Source: Formosa sp. Hel3_A1_48
Lineage (GTDB): Bacteria > Bacteroidota > Bacteroidia > Flavobacteriales > Flavobacteriaceae
DNA length: 64,000 bases
Direction of reading: 5' to 3'
NCBI RefSeq assembly: GCF_001735715.1
Contig: NZ_CP017259.1
Span: forward strand, 741,501-805,500
Part shown: positions 38,631 to 48,541 of the stretch, piece after piece
How positions within the stretch are numbered: position 1 is the stretch's first letter
Layout of the letters: every line of letters starts with the position of its first letter
The notes under the pieces: generated by a model
The model's database searches: none
What the model was told of the DNA's origin: nothing
The model's input: the letters and a program-made list of their open reading frames with translations, nothing else
Translations under genes and position numbers: made by a program

Positions 38631-40139
38631 ATGCGATTTATAAAGTTTGGATGTTTGGTTTTATTGGCCCTTTCAATCACAGGATCAAAACCGTCTAAAT
38701 CCAGTTCAAAACTAAATGTATTGTTTATTGTTGCTGATGATCTTAATTGTGCATTGGGGGCTTATGGCGACCCGCTGGCCATTACGCCTAATCTGGATAA
38801 ATTAGCCCAAAAGGGTCTTGTATTTAACAATGCCCATGTTCAATATCCGCTTTGTGGTCCCTCTAGGGTTTCTTTTATGACCGGAATGTATCCCGACCAA
38901 ACAAAATCTAAGGTTTTGAGGTTGTATGTACGTCAGACCATTCCCGATGTTGTTACCCTAGGGCAAAAGTTTAGAATGGAAAATTACCATTCCATAAGAG
39001 TGGGTAAAATTTACCATTACCACAATCCTAGAGATATTGGAACCGCTGGCCATGACGATTCTTTTACTTGGGATCAGACGGTCAATCCTTATGGACGTGA
39101 TAAGGTTGAAGAATATAAACTTAATAAGGTAAAGCCAGATTTTGATGGGGCAACTTTAAGTTGGCTGGAGTCTGATGGTGCAGATGAAGAACAAACAGAC
39201 GGTATCGGAGCTTCCGCAACCATCGATTTTTTAGATACCTTTGCAAAAAGTAAAGAAAATTTCTTTTTGGCCTTCGGATTGTACCGTCCACATGTGCCAT
39301 TTGTAGCCCCTAAAAAGTATTTTGATCTTTATGATATCAATGATTTTAGTGTTACAGAAACATCAGATGAGTACCTTAAAACGATCCCCAAGCCTGCCGC
39401 AGCTTCACTCAGAGCCAGAAAAGAACAAATAGACTTAGACCCAGCTTTATCAGTGACAATTAAACATGCCTATTACGCAACAACAAGTTTTATGGATGCA
39501 CAAATTGGTCGGGTTTTGGATAAACTTAAGGAAACAGGGCTTGACAAAAACACCATTGTTGTATTTACATCTGATCACGGCTATCATTTAGGCGAACATG
39601 GGCATTGGCAAAAACAAACCCTCTTTCAAGATGCTACTCGTGTTCCTTTAATATTTGCTGGACCTGGCGTTAAAAAAACAAAAAAATCTGTTGGTGCACC
39701 AGTTGAGCTTGTAGATATTTATCCAACGCTTATGGATATGGTCGAGATGAAAACACCATCATTTGTCAGTGGTTTAAGTTTGACACCATTTTTTGATAAT
39801 CCAGACAGCTCCATTCGCTCATCTGCTTTTACTGAGCTACAAGTAGATAGAGGGAATATTAAAGCTCAAGGTTATGGGATTCAAACGACTCGTTATCGCC
39901 TCAACCAATGGGAATTTAATGGACGTACTGAGTATGAATTGTACGATCATAAAAACGATCCTGAAGAATTAAAAAATTTAGCTGATTTAAGTTCTTACAA
40001 TGCTATTAAAGACTCTCTTTCCATTATTTTGAATCAAAGAATTGTAGCCGCTAAAATACGTCCTATAGGTTTAGGCCGACAAATTAACAATGCACGCCCA
40101 TGGAATGAGCCCAAAAGATTTTTCCCAAAACCCAAATAA
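38631..40139 (+). CDS. S1 family sulfatase, iduronate-2-sulfatase-like
   Basis: 502 aa from the ATG at 38631, which starts the signal peptide (FGCLVLLALSITGSKPS); an in-frame TTG at 38622 is less likely. The metal-site start is NVLFIVADDLNCALGAYGD. The formylglycine motif is LCGPSRVSFMTG (Cys75), Cys-type. VGKIYHYHNP, FGLYRPHVPFVAPKKYFDLYD and VVFTSDHGYHLGEHGHWQK are typical of the iduronate-2-sulfatase (S1_7-like) group, as is the other member at 11735. It stands apart from the main locus on the opposite strand, beside tRNA-Arg. Substrate unknown. Confidence 0.92.
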   Translation: MRFIKFGCLVLLALSITGSKPSKSSSKLNVLFIVADDLNCALGAYGDPLAITPNLDKLAQKGLVFNNAHVQYPLCGPSRVSFMTGMYPDQTKSKVLRLYVRQTIPDVVTLGQKFRMENYHSIRVGKIYHYHNPRDIGTAGHDDSFTWDQTVNPYGRDKVEEYKLNKVKPDFDGATLSWLESDGADEEQTDGIGASATIDFLDTFAKSKENFFLAFGLYRPHVPFVAPKKYFDLYDINDFSVTETSDEYLKTIPKPAAASLRARKEQIDLDPALSVTIKHAYYATTSFMDAQIGRVLDKLKETGLDKNTIVVFTSDHGYHLGEHGHWQKQTLFQDATRVPLIFAGPGVKKTKKSVGAPVELVDIYPTLMDMVEMKTPSFVSGLSLTPFFDNPDSSIRSSAFTELQVDRGNIKAQGYGIQTTRYRLNQWEFNGRTEYELYDHKNDPEELKNLADLSSYNAIKDSLSIILNQRIVAAKIRPIGLGRQINNARPWNEPKRFFPKPK

Positions 40140-40258
40140 TGCCACACTTAAAATAATATTAAAACAAAAACAAAATCTTCAAAATTTAGTGTTTCCATCC
40201 GGATTGGGTTACGACAAGTCAAATGACCGAGTTCGAACCCCAAAAGTGAATGCTGTTT

Positions 40259-40345
40259 TTGGCTCAATTCCGATTTTATTGAAGGAAATTTCAAATATTA
40301 AAAAAGGAGAACCAATTCCAGTGCATCAATTCTCCGGTTTAGTGA
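40259..40345 (-). repeat. tRNA-Arg terminator, copy 5 of the dispersed repeat
   Basis: Core GGAGAATTGA / TTGGTTCTCC on the - strand: 10 pairs (three G-U), a 10-base loop, then T6. It starts 8 bases after the tRNA-Arg 3' end, so it is the natural terminator of the tRNA, and probably the parent of the other copies. The G-U pairs only form when read on -. The repeat boundary TTTAGTGAC touches the tRNA's last bases. Confidence 0.85.
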
Positions 40346-40416
40346 CTGCGACAGGAGTCGAACCTACAACCGCTGGAGCCGAAATCCAGTGCTCTATCCA
40401 ATTGAGCTACGCAGCC
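40343..40416 (-). tRNA. tRNA-Arg (anticodon UCG)
   Basis: 74-base cloverleaf on -: acceptor GGCTGCG with CGCAGTC (one G-U), D stem GCTC/GAGC, anticodon stem CTGGA/TCCAG with loop TTTCGGC (anticodon TCG), T arm GTAGG TTCGACT CCTGT, discriminator A. CCA is not encoded. It reads CGA and other CGN codons. Confidence 0.95.
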
Positions 40417-40424
40417 AATTTATA

Positions 40425-40877
40425 TTAAGGCATTAATTTTTTCTTAACCAAAGTTGAGATCGTTTTTCCATCTGTTTTTCCAGCCAATTCCTTACTGACA
40501 ATACCCATTACTTTGCCCATATCCTTCATACTCGTAGCCCCTAATTTTGAAATGGCAATTTGCACATACTTTTCTACCTCATCCTCAGTTAACATCTCTG
40601 GTAAAAACTGGCTGATAATTTTGGCCTCTGCCAATTCTGGCTCTGCTAAATCTGGCCTATTTTGTTCTGAAAAAATAGCCGCACTATCGTGACGTTGTTT
40701 TACCAATTTTTGCAGAAGTTTCACTTCTTCAGCTTCGGTCATCTTTTCTTTCGAGCCGCTTTCAGTCTGTGCTAGAAGCACAGCGGACTTGATAGACCTC
40801 AAAGCCGTTAATCCTAAGGTGTCTTTAGATTTCATAGCCGCTTTCATGGCGGTCATGAGCTGTTCATTTAAACTCAT
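40425..40877 (-). CDS. YqeY-like / GatB-YqeY domain protein
   Basis: 150 aa, almost all helix, matching the YqeY family (also the C-terminal domain of GatB): MSLNEQLMTAMKAAMKSKD, LRSIKSAVLLAQTE, EVKLLQKLVKQRHDSAAIF, LAEPELAEAKIISQFLPEMLTEDEV, MGKVMGIVSKELAGKTDGKTIS. The role is probably tRNA-related but not proven. It follows ftsZ on the same strand after a 70-base gap and lies 8 bases before tRNA-Arg. Confidence 0.92.
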   Translation of the reverse strand: MSLNEQLMTAMKAAMKSKDTLGLTALRSIKSAVLLAQTESGSKEKMTEAEEVKLLQKLVKQRHDSAAIFSEQNRPDLAEPELAEAKIISQFLPEMLTEDEVEKYVQIAISKLGATSMKDMGKVMGIVSKELAGKTDGKTISTLVKKKLMP

Positions 40878-40947
40878 TTTAAAAAATTTTGGATCACGAA
40901 TATAAGTATTTCTCTGTAAAAGATGAGGGCATAGTACATAAAAAAGC

Positions 40948-42873
40948 TTAATCTACATTATCGTGTAAAAACGAATTGTTTGAACGCAGCTGTACATCTT
41001 CGTTTTCATCTAAACTCACAGTTGCTCTAGAGGGTAATTGTTCTGAACTTGGAGTGTCATTCAATTCTACGCCTTTTCGTTTGTAAGCCGGTTCTTTTTC
41101 AAATTCATCAACCTTAGATGTGTTGAACTTATAGTTAAACGCTTTCATTTTCTTTCGTCGTTCATCAGCGCGATCGCGTAAGGTTTTTGAAATTGGATTA
41201 TTGAAGGGGTCTTCGTCTTCAACAGGTGCTTTGGTGACTTTCCGCTCCTTGACCGTGACTTTTGAAAACATTAACTCTGTATCCACCTGAGTTTCCTTTG
41301 TGGCACTTTCCTTAGAGCTATCGTATTCCTCATTGGTATTTTCTAAAATAATATGATCGTCCAAGGAATAAAGTTGTTCATCCTCAGAACTTGATTCATT
41401 AACAGCAATAAGTTCTATATAATCATCTACTTCTATATCATTAACGTTGTCTTCCAATTCAAAGATTTCGACATCATCATTAATTTCAGATAAGCTTGTG
41501 CTTTGATGTAGTGGCAAGTCAAAGGTAAGCATGGTTTGCTCCTCAACTTCAGCTATTTCATCTTGTTTAGGCTCAGAAAATACTTCGTTAATAATAAATT
41601 CGTCTTCACTAACATCAGCAACTACTTCAGCAGCAACTACATCTATAGATTTTATGAGTTCTGTAGTGGGAATTAAATCCATATAATTTGCTTCAGCCTC
41701 TTCAAAATCGTGCAAATCAGAATCATCCTCTAACGAATAAACAATGGTTTCTTCTGTCGCAAATTCATCTCCTTTAGTATTCTGTAATGAGTCAATGGCT
41801 TGAGGCGCAGTTAAATCGTGCTCCATAATTTGCTCGTCCTCAAGAGCATGAACGACTTTTTTAGGTTCAACATTTGTTATATCGTTTTGTTGATCAACAT
41901 CAAATCCAGTAGCAATAACAGTAACAGAAATAGCTTCTCCCAATTTCTCATCTTCACCTACCCCCATAATAATGTTGGCACCATATCCAGCTTCAGCTTG
42001 AATATGATCATTAATTTCTCCAATTTCATCAATTGTAATTTCCTGATTGCCAGAAACAATAAGCAGAAGAACATTTTTAGCCCCTGTGATCTTATTGTCA
42101 TTAAGCAAAGGTGAATCTAGTGCTGTAGTAATTGCTTTTTTAGCACGGTTTTCTCCAACAGCAGTAGAAGCGCCCATTATGGCAGTTCCGCTGTTAGTCA
42201 ATACAGTTTTGGCATCCCGTAAATCGATGTTTTGAGTGTAATGATGTGTGATGACCTCAGCAATTCCACGAGCAGCTGTGGAAAGTACTTCATCTGCCTT
42301 TGAAAAGCCAGCTTTAAAGCCAAGGTTACCATATACCTCACGAAGTTTATTATTGTTAATGATCACCAACGAATCAACAACATTTCTCAATTTCTCAATC
42401 CCTTTATGCGCTTGAGTATTTCTGATTTTTCCTTCAAATTGAAAAGGCATAGTAACTATCCCAACCGTAAGAATATCAAGTTCCCTGGCCATTTTTGCAA
42501 TGATGGGTGCTGCACCTGTTCCTGTACCACCACCCATTCCAGCAGTAATGAATACCATTTTAGTATTGGTATCTAGCATGGTTCTGATGTCCTCCAAACT
42601 TTCAATGGCTGCTTTTTCACCAATTTCAGGATTTGCACCAGCGCCCAAACCTTCTGTGATATGAAGCCCTAATTGAATTTTATTAGGTACAGCACTGCTA
42701 TTCAGGGCTTGTGCATCAGTATTACAGATGACAAAGTCAACCCCTTTTATGCCTTGTGTAAACATATGGTTGATGGCGTTGCTTCCACCGCCACCAACAC
42801 CAATGACTTTGATTACATTTGATTGATTTTTTGGTAAATCAAATCTGATTCCGAGTTCGTTATTACTGCTCAT
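40948..42873 (-). CDS. ftsZ: cell division GTPase FtsZ
   Basis: Tubulin-like GTPase that forms the cytokinetic ring. 641 aa: GTPase core about 1-320 (GVGGGGSNAINHMF; tubulin signature GGGTGTGAAP; NNKLREVYG; FKAGFSKADEVL), then an unusually long acidic linker (about 330-600, many Asp/Glu), and a C-terminal conserved peptide resembling EPAYKRKGVEL, the FtsA/ZipA-type docking motif seen in Bacteroidota. It is the last gene of the dcw cluster, 25 bases after ftsA, and is followed by yqeY. Confidence 0.97.
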   Translation of the reverse strand: MSSNNELGIRFDLPKNQSNVIKVIGVGGGGSNAINHMFTQGIKGVDFVICNTDAQALNSSAVPNKIQLGLHITEGLGAGANPEIGEKAAIESLEDIRTMLDTNTKMVFITAGMGGGTGTGAAPIIAKMARELDILTVGIVTMPFQFEGKIRNTQAHKGIEKLRNVVDSLVIINNNKLREVYGNLGFKAGFSKADEVLSTAARGIAEVITHHYTQNIDLRDAKTVLTNSGTAIMGASTAVGENRAKKAITTALDSPLLNDNKITGAKNVLLLIVSGNQEITIDEIGEINDHIQAEAGYGANIIMGVGEDEKLGEAISVTVIATGFDVDQQNDITNVEPKKVVHALEDEQIMEHDLTAPQAIDSLQNTKGDEFATEETIVYSLEDDSDLHDFEEAEANYMDLIPTTELIKSIDVVAAEVVADVSEDEFIINEVFSEPKQDEIAEVEEQTMLTFDLPLHQSTSLSEINDDVEIFELEDNVNDIEVDDYIELIAVNESSSEDEQLYSLDDHIILENTNEEYDSSKESATKETQVDTELMFSKVTVKERKVTKAPVEDEDPFNNPISKTLRDRADERRKKMKAFNYKFNTSKVDEFEKEPAYKRKGVELNDTPSSEQLPSRATVSLDENEDVQLRSNNSFLHDNVD

Positions 42874-42898
42874 AAATATTTATTTTTTGTATTGTTGG

Positions 42899-44197
42899 TT
42901 ATTCAGCATTTTCTAAAAAGTCCTTTACGCGTTCGGTTAGTTTCTCCAAAAAGCCTTTGGAGCGCACGGGGGGCTGTTCTGTTGGTGGCTTTGGAGGTTC
43001 GTCGTCTTCGGGCAACTCAACACTGACTTGCTTTTCTTGACGCTCAAGACCATCTAAAACTAAACCTACGGCAGTGGCATACAATGGACTGGTAATATCA
43101 CCATCGCTATCACCCGCTAGATGTTCGTTAGGATAACCTACGCGAGTGTCCATTCCTGTTATATATTCGACGAGTTGCTTCAAGTGATTCAACTGACTAC
43201 CGCCCCCAGTGAGGACAATTCCTGCAATCAGCTTTTTCTTCTGTTCCTCATGTCCATAATTTTTAATTTCCACATAAACTTGTTCTATAATTTCCACTAC
43301 TCGAGCATGAATAATTTTAGATAGATTTTTTAATGAGATTTCCTTGGGGTCTCTTCCTCTCAGTCCTGGAATTGAAACAATTTCATTGTCTTTATTTTCA
43401 CCTGGCCAAGCCGATCCAAATTTGATTTTTAATAGTTCGGCCTGTTTCTCAATAATTGAACATCCTTCTTTGATGTCTTCTGTGATAACGTTACCCCCAA
43501 AAGGGATAACAGCAGTATGTCTAATGATTCCATCTTTGAAAACTGCTAAATCTGTAGTCCCGCCTCCAATATCTATTAAAGCAACTCCAGCTTCCTTTTC
43601 TTCTTGACTCAATACAGCTTTAGCTGAAGCAAGCGGCTCTAAAGTTATTCCCTCCAAACTCAAACCAGCAGTTTGAATGCATCGCCCTATATTTCGAATA
43701 GATGAAACTTGACCAACTACAACATGAAAATTAGCTTCCAAACGCTCTCCATACATACCGATTGGTTCTTTGATTTCTGCCTGCCCGTCCACTTTAAAAT
43801 CTTGTGGTAAAACATGAATAATCTCCTCGCCGGGAAGCATGACAAGCTTGTGAACTTGGTTGATTAGGCGGTCGATATCTTCCTCATTAATCACTTGTTC
43901 TGCATTGGGTCTAGTGATGTAATCACTATGCTGTAAGCTTCTGATGTGTTGGCCAGCAATTCCTACTGTCACGCCACCAATCTTAATTTCGGATGTTGCC
44001 TCAGCTTCAATTACTGCATTTTGAATAGACTGAATGGTTTGCGTTATGTTATTGACAACACCCCGATGAACGCCCATACTTTTTGACTTACCTACGCCAA
44101 TGGTTTCTAATTTTCCATACTGATTTTTTTGGCCAATCATCGCAACGATTTTGGTTGTTCCAATATCCAGCCCTACTGCAATATTTTGAGTCTCCAT
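42899..44197 (-). CDS. ftsA: cell division actin-like protein FtsA
   Basis: Membrane-anchors FtsZ. 432 aa from the ATG at 44197; this is 4 bases after the ftsQ stop, whereas the earlier in-frame start at 44221 would overlap ftsQ by 20 bases. ATP motifs are GLDIGTTKIVAMIG and VALIDIGGGTTDLAVF; IAGIVLTGGGSQLNHLKQL is the adenosine motif. The C-terminal SKGFLEKLTERVKDFLENAE-type helix is the amphipathic membrane-binding tail. Between them is a Pro-rich linker (PPKPPTEQPP). Confidence 0.95.
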   Translation of the reverse strand: METQNIAVGLDIGTTKIVAMIGQKNQYGKLETIGVGKSKSMGVHRGVVNNITQTIQSIQNAVIEAEATSEIKIGGVTVGIAGQHIRSLQHSDYITRPNAEQVINEEDIDRLINQVHKLVMLPGEEIIHVLPQDFKVDGQAEIKEPIGMYGERLEANFHVVVGQVSSIRNIGRCIQTAGLSLEGITLEPLASAKAVLSQEEKEAGVALIDIGGGTTDLAVFKDGIIRHTAVIPFGGNVITEDIKEGCSIIEKQAELLKIKFGSAWPGENKDNEIVSIPGLRGRDPKEISLKNLSKIIHARVVEIIEQVYVEIKNYGHEEQKKKLIAGIVLTGGGSQLNHLKQLVEYITGMDTRVGYPNEHLAGDSDGDITSPLYATAVGLVLDGLERQEKQVSVELPEDDEPPKPPTEQPPVRSKGFLEKLTERVKDFLENAE

Positions 44198-44201
44198 AGA
44201 A

Positions 44202-44921
44202 TTAAAATTTTGTACAAACAACCTGACGGTCGAAATGTAAATTCACTGTTTTATATGTCTGAAGCAGCTTATCTTTTTTTGCTTTTTGATAAAATGCTTT
44301 AAAATTATTCATTTTCTTATCTAAATCTTTTGTTGTACCAACAACTACTTCAAAATCGTAGGTCCGCATGGCTAGTGAAAATTGTTGCTCCTCATTGACA
44401 ATAATCTCGGTCACATAAAGCTTCAAAAAGTCATCCTGAGCTATATACTGTAAGAGCTCATTAACAGCCTCAAGATTTGATGCATCAACATCTCCATAAA
44501 CCAAAATCACACGTGCACTATGTTCCGGAGAAAGCGGCATCATTTCCCCCCGACTGTCAATGTAAAACGAAGGCTCGGAAATCACTCGCGCCAGAGGCTT
44601 TCGTTGTGCTACTTCTACTCTAACTTCCCCATTTACAGTAAGATACACTTCTGCTTTTTCAATCATCGGATGGGATGATATTTTGGACTCCAATTCATTC
44701 AAATCTAAAATATCTTTAGGCATACATTCCACAGCTTGTTGATTTTGTATTAACAATTTATCAACGATATTTTTACTGATCAACAAATGATCTTCACCAA
44801 CAAATTCAATGTTTGTTTTTGCTATGGGTAAATCAGTATTTCTTTTGGCTGAAAATGCATATAGAAATACCACTAATGTGAACAACAAAACTCCTTTCGC
44901 TATATTTTTATATTTATGCAT
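44202..44921 (-). CDS. ftsQ: cell division protein FtsQ-like
   Basis: 239 aa bitopic protein: TM helix near residues 10-24 (GVLLFTLVVFLYAFSA), then the POTRA/FtsQ domain (about 36-110; VEVAQRKPLARVI) and a C-terminal beta domain. It links FtsB/FtsL to the divisome. Its start overlaps the murC stop by 8 bases and it stops 4 bases before ftsA. Sequence conservation is low, as is normal for FtsQ, so identification rests on position plus the one-TM layout and RKPLARV motif. Confidence 0.85.
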   Translation of the reverse strand: MHKYKNIAKGVLLFTLVVFLYAFSAKRNTDLPIAKTNIEFVGEDHLLISKNIVDKLLIQNQQAVECMPKDILDLNELESKISSHPMIEKAEVYLTVNGEVRVEVAQRKPLARVISEPSFYIDSRGEMMPLSPEHSARVILVYGDVDASNLEAVNELLQYIAQDDFLKLYVTEIIVNEEQQFSLAMRTYDFEVVVGTTKDLDKKMNNFKAFYQKAKKDKLLQTYKTVNLHFDRQVVCTKF

Positions 44922-46263
44922 ACATCAAGTTTTTTGAAAGCGGTTCAACAAGAGTTCCAATATCACCTGCACCCATGGTTACTAACACAGGGTAATCAAT
45001 CGATTTAATAGCCTCACATAATGTTTCTTTGGATACCAATTTTTTGATTGGCGCCGTGATCTTACCCAACAACCAAGCAGAGTTAACACCCTTTATCGGC
45101 AGTTCACGTGCAGGGTATATTTCCAATAATAAAACTGCATCAAAGACAGAAAGAGAACGCGCAAAATCTTCTACGAAATCTTGTGTTCTACTGAACAAGT
45201 GTGGTTGAAAAACAGCAGTAATTGACTGTGCAGGATGCATTTCAGATATTGCCTGGTAAACAGCATCAATTTCTTTGGGGTGGTGTGCATAATCGTCAAT
45301 AAACACAAAGGAATCATTTTTTTGCTTATAAGTAAAGCGTCGTTTAACTCCGCGGTATGAATCTAAACCGCTGTATAATTTTTCAACAGGACAACCAAAA
45401 GACAAAGCCATGGCAAGCGCAGCTACAGCATTGCTCAAATTGTGTTGCCCGGGCAAATTAAATTTAAAATCCTTATAAAGTGCTGAAGGGGTTTTTAAAT
45501 CGAATTGATAGATTCCATTAGAAATACGAATATTAATTGCTGCATAATCCGAATCGGATTCAACACCATAAGTGGTGCCCTGCATCGAAAGTGAATCGTG
45601 GACAAAAAGCTGCCCATCAGCGGTTATATTATTTGAAAAATCTAAGAACGACTGTTTTAGAGATTCCTTATTACCGTAAATATCCAAATGGTCTGCATCT
45701 GTGGATGTGATACATGCGAAATTAGGAGAAAGGGTCATAAATGAGCGATCAAACTCATCGGCTTCAACAACTGTAACTTGATGTCCGTTTTGTATTAAAT
45801 TTGAATTGTAATTTTCAGATATTCCCCCTAAAAACGCAGTCATGTTTTGATCGGCGACCTTCATCAAGTGTCCTAAAATACTTGTAGTCGTAGTTTTACC
45901 ATGAGTTCCAGCGACTGCCATACAGAAGGTGTCTTTAGTAATCAAACCTAAAACTTCTGAACGTTTTAAAACGGTAAAATTATTTGCCTTAAAATAAGTT
46001 AAAAGCGAATTTGAATGTGGTATAGCAGGCGTGTACACAACTAGTGTTTTTGATGCGTCTAAAAATTCAGAAGTTATATTTTTTACATGGTCAACGTAAT
46101 TGACACCAATTCCAGAAAGCTCCAATATTTTTGTAATATCGCTTGGGGTTTTATCATATCCTGAAACAGCTTTTTGAGCGGCATAAAAATAAGACGCCAA
46201 AGCACTCATCCCGATACCACCGATACCAATAAAATAAATGTTATGGAATGCTTTTAGATTCAT
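44914..46263 (-). CDS. murC: UDP-N-acetylmuramate--L-alanine ligase
   Basis: Adds L-alanine to UDP-MurNAc. 449 aa Mur ligase: NAD-like start ([14 protein letters not shown]), ATP motif [13 protein letters not shown], central [13 protein letters not shown], Mur C-terminal domain from RRFTYKQK with [10 protein letters not shown]. Its stop overlaps ftsQ and its start overlaps the murG stop by 4 bases (ATGA), so translation is coupled. Confidence 0.97.
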   Translation of the reverse strand: MNLKAFHNIYFIGIGGIGMSALASYFYAAQKAVSGYDKTPSDITKILELSGIGVNYVDHVKNITSEFLDASKTLVVYTPAIPHSNSLLTYFKANNFTVLKRSEVLGLITKDTFCMAVAGTHGKTTTTSILGHLMKVADQNMTAFLGGISENYNSNLIQNGHQVTVVEADEFDRSFMTLSPNFACITSTDADHLDIYGNKESLKQSFLDFSNNITADGQLFVHDSLSMQGTTYGVESDSDYAAINIRISNGIYQFDLKTPSALYKDFKFNLPGQHNLSNAVAALAMALSFGCPVEKLYSGLDSYRGVKRRFTYKQKNDSFVFIDDYAHHPKEIDAVYQAISEMHPAQSITAVFQPHLFSRTQDFVEDFARSLSVFDAVLLLEIYPARELPIKGVNSAWLLGKITAPIKKLVSKETLCEAIKSIDYPVLVTMGAGDIGTLVEPLSKNLMYA

Positions 46264-47354
46264 GCGTTAATCAATTTTTCAATTTCAATGACAATCTCAT
46301 CAGTAGCTGAAGGTTTGGCCAATTTTTTAATATTCGTACTCAATTGTTGCTGTAATTCTTTATTGCTCAATAGATTAGAAAAATGAGCCTCGAATTCTTG
46401 ATTTAAATCTTTCTCTGGAATTAGAAGGGCTGCATTTTGACTAGAAACAGCTAAGGCATTTTTAGTTTGATGATCTTCTGCAACATTTGGCGATGGAATA
46501 AAAACCACAGGCTTGCCTACGATGCAAAGTTCCGAAACGGAGCTCGCTCCTGCCCTGGAAATGATAATGTCTGCTGCTGCATAAGCTAAATCCATTCGTT
46601 TTATAAACGACAAAACCTGAACATCAATTTTATCATTATAAATCTTATAATCATCAAAATATAATTTACCACACTGCCACACTAGTTGAATATTATTTTT
46701 CTTAAAAAATGGCAGATGCCCCTCAACCATTTGATTGATTCTGCGCGCACCCAAGCTTCCGCCCAAGACAAGAAGTGTTTTTTTAGAGGGATCCAAAGCA
46801 AAAGACGATTGCGCCTCCTGCTGTTTAGCGTTTAAATCTAAAAGATCTTGCCGTACAGGATTGCCAGTAACCACAATTTTATCTTTAGGAAAAAATGATT
46901 CCAAATTTTCATAGGCAACACATATCTTTTGCGCCTTAGTTGCCAGTAATTTATTTGTTACACCAGGGTAGGAGTTTTGCTCTTGTATCAGCGTAGGTTT
47001 ACCCAAAAGAGAAGCAATAAATAACAATGGACCACTTGCATAACCACCAGTACCAATTACAACATTTGGTCTAAATCGAAGCATAATAAATACAGATTTA
47101 AACAAACTAATAAACAGCTTTAATGGAAATAAAATATTTTTTAACAACTGCTTTCTTTGAAATCCAGAGATCCAAAGTCCAGTAATTTTAAAGCCTGCAT
47201 TTGGCACTTTTTCCATTTCCATTTTACCTAAAGCCCCAACAAAAAGAAAAACAGTATTTGGATGTTTTACTTTTAGCCCTTGTGCAATTGATAAAGCAGG
47301 AAAAATATGTCCCCCTGTACCACCTCCAGATAATATGACTTTAAATTTATTCAT
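46260..47354 (-). CDS. murG: UDP-GlcNAc transferase MurG
   Basis: Adds GlcNAc to lipid I to form lipid II. 364 aa GT28 family: [15 protein letters not shown] at the N-terminus, [11 protein letters not shown] and QEQNSYPG, then the donor-site [13 protein letters not shown] and [25 protein letters not shown]. It overlaps ftsW by 1 base and murC by 4. Confidence 0.97.
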   Translation of the reverse strand: MNKFKVILSGGGTGGHIFPALSIAQGLKVKHPNTVFLFVGALGKMEMEKVPNAGFKITGLWISGFQRKQLLKNILFPLKLFISLFKSVFIMLRFRPNVVIGTGGYASGPLLFIASLLGKPTLIQEQNSYPGVTNKLLATKAQKICVAYENLESFFPKDKIVVTGNPVRQDLLDLNAKQQEAQSSFALDPSKKTLLVLGGSLGARRINQMVEGHLPFFKKNNIQLVWQCGKLYFDDYKIYNDKIDVQVLSFIKRMDLAYAAADIIISRAGASSVSELCIVGKPVVFIPSPNVAEDHQTKNALAVSSQNAALLIPEKDLNQEFEAHFSNLLSNKELQQQLSTNIKKLAKPSATDEIVIEIEKLINA

Positions 47355-48541
47355 TATAAAGCTTCACTTAAAATTTCTAAAGGATGCTCCTCCTCAGATT
47401 GATTTCTAATTTCTTCTCTTTTTGCACTGACGCTCAGTATGATCCCAATCCCCAAACAAGTAACCCATATAGAAGTGCCGCCGCTGCTTATCAATGGTAA
47501 TGTTTGTCCTGTAACAGGAAATAACTCTACAGCTACGCCCATATTGATAAGCGCCTGAAAAATAATTGGAAGCCCAACGCCAATGGTCAGAAGTTTTCCA
47601 AAAACAGTACCTGCCTTTTGCGCCACTACTACAATCCTAAACAACAGCAAGAGGTACAGTACCAATAAAAATAAACCCCCTATCAAACCATACTCTTCAA
47701 TAATGATGGCGAAAATGAAATCAGATGAAGATTGTGGTAAAAAGTTTTTTTGCACACTTTTTCCAGGACCTAACCCATAAACACTCCCTGTGGCTATAGC
47801 GATTTTAGCTTTTTCAATTTGATAATCTTCCTCAGAATCATGATCATCCATGAAATTCACAATCCTACTAGTCCAAGTATCAACCCTATTTGGCATAGAA
47901 TCTGGAAATGCTTTGGCAATGAGCACAAAAAAGGCGAGTACTAAAAGACCTGAACCGACAATTGCTGCTAAATATCGTAAGGGATAGCCTCCTAAAAAAG
48001 CCAATACCAAAATCATGGTGAATATGATTGCTGTAGTAGAAAAATTAGCTGGAAGAATCAAAATAAGCACCACAAAAACAGGAAACCACAATGGCATTAT
48101 GGACGATTTGAATGAGATGTTTTCTTCAAAAATCTTAGAGAGATAACGTGCCACAAAAACCATCAATACTAGGGCTGCTAGGGTAGATGGCTGAAAAGTG
48201 AAGCCAACAAAAGGAACACGAATCCAACGGCTGGCATTTGCACCATCAATAGTTGTTCCTTGGAGCAAAGTGACCAACAAAAGAATCAAAACAACAGGGA
48301 ACATCACCATAGAAAGCCCTTTGAAATAACGATAAGGAATTTTGTGTATGGCATAAATAATTGAAAAACCGAGAAATAAATGCACAAAATGTTTAATAAA
48401 ATAAGTGAAGGTTTGGCCGTCACCATAAGTATAGGCCAAATTACTTGCAGCACTATAAACAGGTAAAAATGAAAATATGGCCAACAGCGCGACTATGGCC
48501 CATATCATTCGATCTCCTTTTATGTTTGCAAACTTTATCAT
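47354..48541 (-). CDS. ftsW: FtsW (SEDS peptidoglycan polymerase/division protein)
   Basis: 395 aa, about 10 TM helices. SEDS family: [20 protein letters not shown] (catalytic Asp loop is in this family's extracellular loop), the loop [28 protein letters not shown], and PLISSGGTS. It polymerises septal glycan with FtsI. It overlaps murG by 1 base and abuts murD. Confidence 0.95.
   Translation of the reverse strand: MIKFANIKGDRMIWAIVALLAIFSFLPVYSAASNLAYTYGDGQTFTYFIKHFVHLFLGFSIIYAIHKIPYRYFKGLSMVMFPVVLILLLVTLLQGTTIDGANASRWIRVPFVGFTFQPSTLAALVLMVFVARYLSKIFEENISFKSSIMPLWFPVFVVLILILPANFSTTAIIFTMILVLAFLGGYPLRYLAAIVGSGLLVLAFFVLIAKAFPDSMPNRVDTWTSRIVNFMDDHDSEEDYQIEKAKIAIATGSVYGLGPGKSVQKNFLPQSSSDFIFAIIIEEYGLIGGLFLLVLYLLLLFRIVVVAQKAGTVFGKLLTIGVGLPIIFQALINMGVAVELFPVTGQTLPLISSGGTSIWVTCLGIGIILSVSAKREEIRNQSEEEHPLEILSEAL

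Noticed and set aside
40190-40245. GAGTTCGAACCCC near 40229 as a second tRNA
   Set aside because: It resembles a T arm, but no acceptor, D or anticodon stems pair around it on either strand.
8902-40345. Integrase or transposase driving the accessory block
   Set aside because: No such gene is present; every ORF in the block was assigned to another function or is a shadow.
40090-40428. 112-residue + strand ORF crossing tRNA-Arg
   Set aside because: It is antisense to the tRNA and overlaps the sulfatase end; the sequence TGVEPTTAGAEIQC is the usual artefact of a reversed tRNA.
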